Source of the DNA: Streptomyces sp. NBC_01276
GTDB lineage: Bacteria > Actinomycetota > Actinomycetes > Streptomycetales > Streptomycetaceae
Reading direction: 5' to 3'
Length of the DNA: 64,000 nucleotides
NCBI RefSeq assembly: GCF_041435355.1
Contig: NZ_CP108442.1
Coordinates: 434,001-498,000 of the forward strand
The notes beneath the pieces were generated by a model, which did not search any database, had not been told where the DNA came from, and saw nothing but the letters and a program-made list of their open reading frames with translations. Positions 59,002-64,000 of this stretch are shown piece by piece (positions within the stretch are counted from its first letter, which is position 1; each line of letters opens with the position of its first letter). The position numbers and the translations under genes were made by a program.

Positions 59002-59379
59002 ATGGACGTCAAGCTCGAACTGGTCGCCGTCCCGGTCACCGATGTCGACCGGGCCAAGGCCTTCTACGAACGGATCGGCTTCCACGCCGACCACGACGTC
59101 ACCGTCAGCGAGGAGATCCGCTTCGTCCAGCTGACCCCGGCCGGGTCGGCCTGCTCCATCGCCATCGGCAAGGGGCTCACCCGGATGGTCCCGGGGTCCC
59201 TGGACAACATGCAGGTGGTCGTCGCCGACATCGAGGAGGCCTACGCGGACCTGCGCGGCCGGGGCGTGGAGGTGACGGAGATCCAGGACATGCCGTGGGG
59301 CTCCTTCGTGTACTTCTCCGATCCGGACGGCAACGGGTGGGCCGTGCAGCAGACCACCCCGCGGCCGGCGGCCGGCTGA
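59002..59379 (+). CDS. VOC (glyoxalase/bleomycin-resistance fold) protein
   Basis: 125 residues. Paired beta-alpha-beta-beta-beta modules are seen: LVAVPVTDVDRAKAFYERIGF at the start and MQVVVADIEEAYADLRGRGV in the second half, ending MPWGSFVYFSDPDGNGWAVQQ. These are signatures of the VOC superfamily (glyoxalase I, dioxygenases, antibiotic-binding proteins). It lies 61 bp downstream of the ABC exporter on the same strand and probably shares its MerR-type promoter, which fits a detoxification pair. GAGGGGAGCC precedes the ATG. Confidence 0.9.
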   Translation: MDVKLELVAVPVTDVDRAKAFYERIGFHADHDVTVSEEIRFVQLTPAGSACSIAIGKGLTRMVPGSLDNMQVVVADIEEAYADLRGRGVEVTEIQDMPWGSFVYFSDPDGNGWAVQQTTPRPAAG

Positions 59380-59794
59380 GGAACCCGCGATCGATCCGGT
59401 CACCGGGTACCGGTACTGCCCCGGCGGCCGGGAGGGCCGGGCGGCCGGGAGGGCCGGGCGGCCGGGAGGGCCGGGCGGCCGGGAGGGCCGGGCGGCCGGG
59501 AGGGCCGGGCGGCCGGGAGGGCCGGGCGGCCGAGGTCACCCCGGTGGCGGGGGCACCCGGCACTCCCCTGACCGTCCGCCACCCGGGCGGTTCGCGCGAG
59601 GTGCCGGTGGCCGACGGGCCCTGCCCCGCCTCCCGGGACGTGCTCGGCGCTCTGGAGGCCCGCCGTGTGCGGGGGGCGGGCCGCGCCGGTACGGGTCGGC
59701 TTCGACCCGGCGGTGCCGACGGGGGCCCGGAGGCCGGTGCGGGGCCGGACGTCCCGCTGGAGATCCCTGCCGGGCCCCGGCCAGCGGGTCGCGG
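59380..59794. other. 415-bp region without a confident gene, containing a tandem array
   Basis: After the VOC stop comes the 17-bp array (separate entry), then about 260 bp of GC-rich DNA. One frame reads GTPLTVRHPGGSREVPVADG, PCPASRDVLGALEARRVRGA and onward, vaguely protein-like, but has no start or family match. Possibly a decayed gene. Confidence 0.45.
59425..59532. repeat. 17-bp tandem array, six full copies
   Basis: CGGCCGGGAGGGCCGGG is repeated six times exactly (59425-59526), followed by a partial copy. Each unit contains GGCCG/CGGCC palindromes, so the array can fold into several alternative hairpins. It lies between the convergent VOC and AfsR-like genes and may act as a transcription terminator. 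Confidence 0.9.
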
Positions 59795-61915
59795 TCAGCC
59801 GGGGTGGGGGCGGCCGCGCTGGGCCTGTCCGTGGCGGACCCCCTCCGCGAAGGCCGCCTCGTATCCCGCGTCCCCGAGGGCCGCGCGGGCCGTGCGCTCG
59901 AACTCCTCCCGTACGGACCGCAGTTCCGGCGTGCCGCGTTGCGGGTGGCCGACCGCCTGCCAGTAGGCGTGGCCGGCGCCGTAGGCGTGAGCGCCGCCCG
60001 CCCCGTCGCCGTCGGCGGCCCGGGCGGCGGCCAGCAGGTCGAGGCCGAGGGCGGTGCCGAAACTGTCGCCGAGTTCCCGCTTGCTCTCCAGCATCGCCCG
60101 TGCGTGCTCGGCGGACTCCGCGGGGCGGCCCTCGAACAGGCGGATCAGCGCCAGCTGGTAGTCGGCGTAGGCCCGCGTCCAGTACTCCTGCCGCGCCACG
60201 CACCCCGCCCGCAGCCGCTCGGCCTCCTCCCGGGCGTCGGTGAAGAGCCCGGTGCCGGTCAGGGCGAACACCCGCACGAGAGTGCAGCGCAGCCGGGGAC
60301 CGGAGTCGAAGGGCGTGCCGGGGAAGGCCTCCAGGGCGTTGTCGGCCACGATCCGGGCGGCCAGCGGGCGGCCCGCCAGGAGGTGGCTGACGCCCAGCAG
60401 ATAGGCGGCGTCGAGGGCCGGGCCCGGTCCCGCGTCGGGCCGGGCGGCCAGGGACTCGCAGGCCACCGCGATCCGGTGCGCCTCCGCGTGCTCCCCCTGG
60501 AGGAGCAGGGTCACGCCGAGGGCCCACAGGGCGCGCACCCGGCCGGCGGTGTCCACGTCCTCGGGGCGGGCGGCGGACAGGGCCCGTTCCAGGTACGAGC
60601 GGGCCACGTGCAGGCACCCGCAGCAGGCCCAGAAGAAGCCGACGCGGCCAACCAGTTCGAGGGCGGCCGCAGGCTCGGTGGCGAGCAGGTGGTCGAGGGC
60701 CGCGCAGATGTCCCCGTACGCGGCGGCGACCCTGCGGTAGGCGCCGCGCTGCCCGGGGCCCGGCCAGTCCGCGTCCGCGGTGCGCACCAGTTCCAGGAAG
60801 TGGGCCGCGTGCCGGGCGCGCAGGGCGTCCCGTTCGCCGAGGGCGTCGCACCACATGGCCCCGTACTCGCGGATCGTGTCGAGCATGCGGTGGCCGTCGC
60901 CGTCCGGGCCGCGGCGGACGACGGACTTGGCGACGAGCGAGGCGAGGAGCGGCGCCACGTCCCCGCCGTCGAACGGGGGTGCGGAGCACACGGCGCGGGC
61001 GGCGGCCCCGTCGAAGGTGCCGCCGAAGACGGAGAGCCGCAGCCACAGGAGGCGTTCGGCGGGGGTGCACCACTCGTGGCTCCAGCCGATGGCGGTGCGC
61101 AGCGCCCGGTGGCGGGGCGGCCGGGCCCCTCCGCCGCCCGGCAGCGGGCCGATCCTGCGGGAGAGCCGGTCGGCGAGCTCCTCGACAGTGTGGTCCGTCA
61201 ACTGGGCGGCGGCGAGTTCCAGCGCGAGGGGGACCCCTTCGAGGCGGGCGCAGATCGCGCGGGCGGCGGCCAGCCGGGGCGGGGTCCACGCGGGTGCCCG
61301 CCCGGGGCGCACGGCGTCCGCCCGCGCGGTGAAGAGGGCGAGGGCCTCTCCCGCGGGCTCCTCGTGCGGCAGCGGTCCGACCGGCAGGACGTGTTCGCCG
61401 GTCAGGGCGAGGGGCTCTCGGCTGGTCAGCAGCACGACGAGGTGCGGGGCGGCGTCCAGCAGGTCCCGTACGAGGATCCGCAGGGGCCCGATGAGGTGTT
61501 CGCAGCAGTCCAGTACGAGGAGCAGCCGGCGCGGGCGGATCCACGCGCGCACCGCTTCGGCGAGGGTGCGCGGGGTGTGGTCGGCGAGGTCGAGCGCGTC
61601 CGCGACGGCGTCCAGGAGCAGCCGGTCACCGGGCAGCGGGGCGAGGTCGGCCCAGTGGACCCCGTCGGGGAAGCGCGTTCCGGGCGCGACGGGGCCTGCC
61701 GGTCCGACGGGGCCCGCGGATCCGGCGGGCGCGGCTCGGGCGGCGGCGGCCGGGTCCAGGGCCTCGCGGGCCAGCCGGGTCTTGCCGACGCCCGCGGGCC
61801 CGGTCAGCGTGACCAGCCGCCGCTCCGTCAGGGCCGCCCGCAACGCGGCGAGCTCGGCCTCCCGCCCCACGAAGGAGGCGGGTCCGCCGTCGTTTCCCTC
61901 GGCATGTCCGCGCAC
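59795..61915 (-). CDS. AfsR/LuxR-like STAND ATPase with TPR region, no DNA-binding domain
   Basis: 706 residues from the GTG at 61915. It begins FVGREAELAALRAALTERRL, then Walker A GPAGVGKTRLAR (about 39-50), Walker B RRLLLVLDCCEHL, VVLLTSREPLALTGEHVLPV and LEGVPLALELAAAQL (GLPLA-type motif), the NB-ARC order. A winged-helix segment follows, then TPR-like helices (about 420-690). Most homologues have a C-terminal LuxR helix-turn-helix or an N-terminal SARP/BTAD domain, and neither is present here. It ends QRGRPHPG directly. It may regulate through a partner or be a truncated regulator. Confidence 0.88.
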   Translation of the reverse strand: MRGHAEGNDGGPASFVGREAELAALRAALTERRLVTLTGPAGVGKTRLAREALDPAAAARAAPAGSAGPVGPAGPVAPGTRFPDGVHWADLAPLPGDRLLLDAVADALDLADHTPRTLAEAVRAWIRPRRLLLVLDCCEHLIGPLRILVRDLLDAAPHLVVLLTSREPLALTGEHVLPVGPLPHEEPAGEALALFTARADAVRPGRAPAWTPPRLAAARAICARLEGVPLALELAAAQLTDHTVEELADRLSRRIGPLPGGGGARPPRHRALRTAIGWSHEWCTPAERLLWLRLSVFGGTFDGAAARAVCSAPPFDGGDVAPLLASLVAKSVVRRGPDGDGHRMLDTIREYGAMWCDALGERDALRARHAAHFLELVRTADADWPGPGQRGAYRRVAAAYGDICAALDHLLATEPAAALELVGRVGFFWACCGCLHVARSYLERALSAARPEDVDTAGRVRALWALGVTLLLQGEHAEAHRIAVACESLAARPDAGPGPALDAAYLLGVSHLLAGRPLAARIVADNALEAFPGTPFDSGPRLRCTLVRVFALTGTGLFTDAREEAERLRAGCVARQEYWTRAYADYQLALIRLFEGRPAESAEHARAMLESKRELGDSFGTALGLDLLAAARAADGDGAGGAHAYGAGHAYWQAVGHPQRGTPELRSVREEFERTARAALGDAGYEAAFAEGVRHGQAQRGRPHPG

Positions 61916-61970
61916 GCGCCCAGTGTGGCGTACCCGCGGGGTCCTCCGTACGGGGTGGACCAGGGCCGTC

Positions 61971-62681
61971 CTAGGGTGCGAGGACGTCCAGTTCCTCCAG
62001 GGCGCCGAGGGCGATCTGCCGGGTCAGGGCCTCGGCCGCGGCGGCGTCCCCTTCCCGTACGGCCTCGGCGACCCGGACGTGGAGGGTGACGGCGGCCGGG
62101 TCGGGGTCGGGGAACATCACGGAGTGCTGGGTGCGGCCGGTGAGCACCTCGGCGACGACGTCGCCCAAGCGGGCGAACATCTCGTTGCCGGAGGCGTTCA
62201 GCACGACGCGGTGGAAGGCGACGTCGTGGTGGAGGTAGCCCTCCAGCTGGTGGCCGCGCGAGGTGCGGACCATGCCGAGGGCCGCTTCGGTGAGGCGGGC
62301 GCACTGCTCCGGGGTGGCGCGGAGGGCTGCGAGGCCGGCAGCGACGGGTTCGACCGCCGAACGCAGGACGGTCAGGGAGCGCAGCTGGCGGGGGCGGTCG
62401 GTACCGGCGAGGCGCCAGCGGATGACGCGCGGGTCGTAGACGTTCCACTCCTCGGCGGGGCGGACGGTGACGCCGACGCGGCGGCGGGATTCGACGAGCT
62501 GCATCGACTCCAGGACGCGCACCACCTCGCGCACGACGGTGCGGGAGGCGTCGAAGCGCGTGGCGATCGCGTCCGTGCGCAGCACGCTGCCGGGCGGGTA
62601 CTCCCCCGCCGTGATCGCCAGGCCGAGGGTGTCCAGTACCTGGGTGTGGAGTCCTGGGACCGGACTGCCTTCGGTGGTCAT
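61971..62681 (-). CDS. gntR: Gluconate operon repressor, GntR family (FadR/FCD subgroup)
   Basis: 236 residues. The N-terminal winged helix is at about 12-75 (YPPGSVLRTDAIATRFDASRTVVREVVRVLESM). The FCD ligand domain (about 90-230) has the metal-binding pattern HHDVAFHRVVLNASGN and a late LHVRVAEAVREGD. It is divergent from gluconokinase and a gluconate permease with an inverted repeat between, the same arrangement as gnt operons elsewhere, where GntR represses and gluconate or its phosphate relieves repression. Confidence 0.88.
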   Translation of the reverse strand: MTTEGSPVPGLHTQVLDTLGLAITAGEYPPGSVLRTDAIATRFDASRTVVREVVRVLESMQLVESRRRVGVTVRPAEEWNVYDPRVIRWRLAGTDRPRQLRSLTVLRSAVEPVAAGLAALRATPEQCARLTEAALGMVRTSRGHQLEGYLHHDVAFHRVVLNASGNEMFARLGDVVAEVLTGRTQHSVMFPDPDPAAVTLHVRVAEAVREGDAAAAEALTRQIALGALEELDVLAP

Positions 62682-62745
62682 GGCGTAAGCGTACGGTGAC
62701 GCCAGGGCGGACCAAAGGTGTGATGTTTGCCGCCGAACTCTTGAA

Positions 62746-62758
62746 TAAGTACTACTTA
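62746..62758. promoter_or_regulatory. Candidate GntR operator
   Basis: TAAGTA (62746-62751), C, TACTTA (62753-62758), a perfect 6-1-6 inverted repeat within an AT-rich block (TTGAATAAGTACTACTTAAT) that stands out from its surroundings. It lies 65 bp upstream of gntR and about 75 bp upstream of gntK, where it could repress both directions. Confidence 0.7.
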
Positions 62759-62830
62759 ATAAGGTTCAGTGGTGCCCTCCCGGGCCTCCCCCGTCCCGGG
62801 CCGATGTCAACGAGGACAGCGAGGTACGGC

Positions 62831-63337
62831 GTGGGTTCCCAGCGCGTCATTGTGGTGATGGGCGTGACCGGCACGGGCAAGACGACCGTGGGCCGGCTGC
62901 TCGCGGAGGCCCTCGGCCTCCCCTACGCGGAGGGCGACGCCTTCCATCCGGCGGCCAACGTGGCGAAGATGTCCGCCGGCATCCCGCTGGACGACGAGGA
63001 CCGCAGGCCCTGGCTGGACGCCGTCGGCGAGTGGATCCACGACCGGGCCGGGCACGGCGGCGGCGTGGTGGCCGCCTCCTGCCTCAAGCGCGCCTACCGC
63101 GACCGGCTGCGCGCCACCACACCCGGGACCGTGTTCGTCCACCTCACCGGGGAACGGGCGCTGATCGAGGGGCGGATGCGCTCGCGCACGGGCCACTTCA
63201 TGCCCGCCACGCTGCTCGACTCCCAGTTCGCCACGCTCGAACCGCTCGGGGCGGACGAGCCGGGGGTCGCCGTCGACGTCGCCGGCACCCCCGAGGAGAT
63301 CACCGCACGGGCACTGGCGGCCCTGCGCCACCTCTAG
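62831..63337 (+). CDS. gntK: Gluconokinase
   Basis: 168 residues from the GTG at 62831, preceded by GCGAGG. An ATG at 62804 would add nine residues but lacks a site. Walker A is MGVTGTGKTTVG (about 10-21). Further family features are YAEGDAFHPAANVAKMSAGIPLDDEDRRPWL, then VVAASCLKRAYRDRLR, and RTGHFMPATLLDSQFATLEP, all characteristic of GntK. It phosphorylates D-gluconate to 6-phosphogluconate for the pentose-phosphate route. It is the first gene of the gntK-permease operon under the divergent repressor. The length equals that of E. coli GntK. Confidence 0.94.
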   Translation: MGSQRVIVVMGVTGTGKTTVGRLLAEALGLPYAEGDAFHPAANVAKMSAGIPLDDEDRRPWLDAVGEWIHDRAGHGGGVVAASCLKRAYRDRLRATTPGTVFVHLTGERALIEGRMRSRTGHFMPATLLDSQFATLEPLGADEPGVAVDVAGTPEEITARALAALRHL

Positions 63338-63411
63338 CGCCTCCCCTTCTCGCGCCTCCCTTTCTCTCTCCCCCCCACCACCCACACCTCCACAGAGTGA
63401 GGAACCCCACC

Positions 63412-64000
63412 GTGACCGGTCTCAGCGTCGAGACACTGGCGGCGGCCGCCCCCGAGCCCATAACCTCGGCCGGAAACGCCCAGTTGGGCATGGCCGTCCT
63501 GCTGGGCATAGCCGTCATCGTCCTGCTCATCACCCGCCTCAAGATGCACGCGTTCCTGGCCCTGACGGTCGGTTCGCTGGCCCTCGGCTCCTTCGCGGGC
63601 GCTCCGCTGAACAAGACGATCGCCAGTTTCACCGCCGGCCTCGGCGCCACGGTCGCGGGCGTCGGCGTCCTGATCGCGCTCGGCGCGATCCTCGGGAAGC
63701 TCCTCGCGGACTCCGGCGGCGCGGACGAGATCGTCGACACGATCCTGGCCCGCGCCAAGGGCCGGTCGATGCCCTGGGCCATGGTGCTGATCGCCTCGGT
63801 GATCGGCCTGCCGCTCTTCTTCGAGGTCGGCATCGTGCTGCTGATCCCGGTGGTGCTGCTGGTCGCCAAGCGGGGCAACCACTCACTGATGCGCATCGGC
63901 ATCCCGGCCCTGGCCGGCCTGTCGGTCATGCACGGCCTGATCCCGCCGCACCCGGGCCCGCTGGTCGCCGTCGACGCCCTGCACGCGAACCTGGGCGTCA
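63412..64000 (+). CDS. Gluconate:H+ symporter, GntP family (3' end outside window)
   Basis: 196 codons are visible from a GTG with GAGGAACC upstream, and the frame is open at the window end. Membrane helices alternate with family motifs: VGVLIALGAILGKLLADSGGADEIVD, MPWAMVLIASVIGLPLFFEVGIVLLIPVVLLV and GLSVMHGLIPPHPGPLVAVD, all conserved in GntP/GntT permeases. It imports gluconate with protons for the kinase encoded just upstream. The full protein should be about 450-470 residues. Confidence 0.95.
   Translation, partial: MTGLSVETLAAAAPEPITSAGNAQLGMAVLLGIAVIVLLITRLKMHAFLALTVGSLALGSFAGAPLNKTIASFTAGLGATVAGVGVLIALGAILGKLLADSGGADEIVDTILARAKGRSMPWAMVLIASVIGLPLFFEVGIVLLIPVVLLVAKRGNHSLMRIGIPALAGLSVMHGLIPPHPGPLVAVDALHANLGV

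Overview
This window is chromosomal DNA of a Streptomyces or a very close actinomycete. The base composition is very high in GC and codon third positions are almost always G or C. GTG and TTG starts are common. The gene families are typical of streptomycetes: a SigB/SigF-type sigma factor, NarL/LuxR two-component pairs, MMPL export, a glycine-betaine ABC system, IucA/IucC siderophore synthetases, XRE-TPR regulators, and DUF6158 and HXXEE proteins. Several intergenic perfect hairpins look like factor-independent terminators.

Layout. 1-37.9 kb is ordinary chromosome. It holds the end of an FAD enzyme, a repeat-containing membrane protein, a serine hydrolase, and a secreted M64 peptidase divergent from an XRE-TPR regulator. 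Next come a TetR-MFS efflux unit with a clear operator, membrane transporters, and a secreted alpha/beta hydrolase. A histidine kinase/response regulator pair lies divergent from an MMPL exporter, over a repeated operator-like motif. A glycine-betaine importer and a sigma factor divergent from a winged-helix regulator follow. A decayed subtilisin gene comes next, then a GntR regulator and two divergent NIS siderophore synthetases, a methyltransferase, and a 1.1-kb gene-free stretch with a 9-bp tandem array. The section ends with a berberine-bridge-like oxidase, a secreted trypsin-like protease, an HXXEE protein and a second two-component pair.

37,925-50,068 is a degenerate integrated element of about 12.1 kb, bounded by an 18-bp direct repeat. 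It carries an integrase gene that has lost the catalytic-Arg region, a broken terminase small-subunit-like gene, an apparently intact terminase large subunit, an abortive-infection (Abi_C-like) gene with a frameshift, a SUKH/SMI1 gene, an LRV-like protein and three insertion-sequence transposases (one intact, one frameshifted, one fragment). It also carries a two-gene operon, 46,028-49,393, that pairs a small protein of unknown function with a 949-residue polytopic M48-type metallopeptidase. Both genes of that operon contain a TTA codon, so they probably depend on the bldA tRNA. This operon is the best candidate here for an undescribed system.

50.05-64 kb returns to ordinary chromosome. A secreted DUF1023-type hydrolase whose first codons overlap the right attachment repeat is followed by an acyltransferase-3 protein and a DUF350 protein. 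A GNAT/ATP-grasp fusion converges on an unusual adenylation-domain protein fused to a membrane domain. Next are an ABC exporter behind a MerR/SoxR-like promoter, a VOC protein, a 17-bp tandem array and an AfsR-like ATPase/TPR protein without a DNA-binding domain. The window closes with a gluconate cluster (GntR repressor divergent from gluconokinase and a GntP permease cut by the window end).
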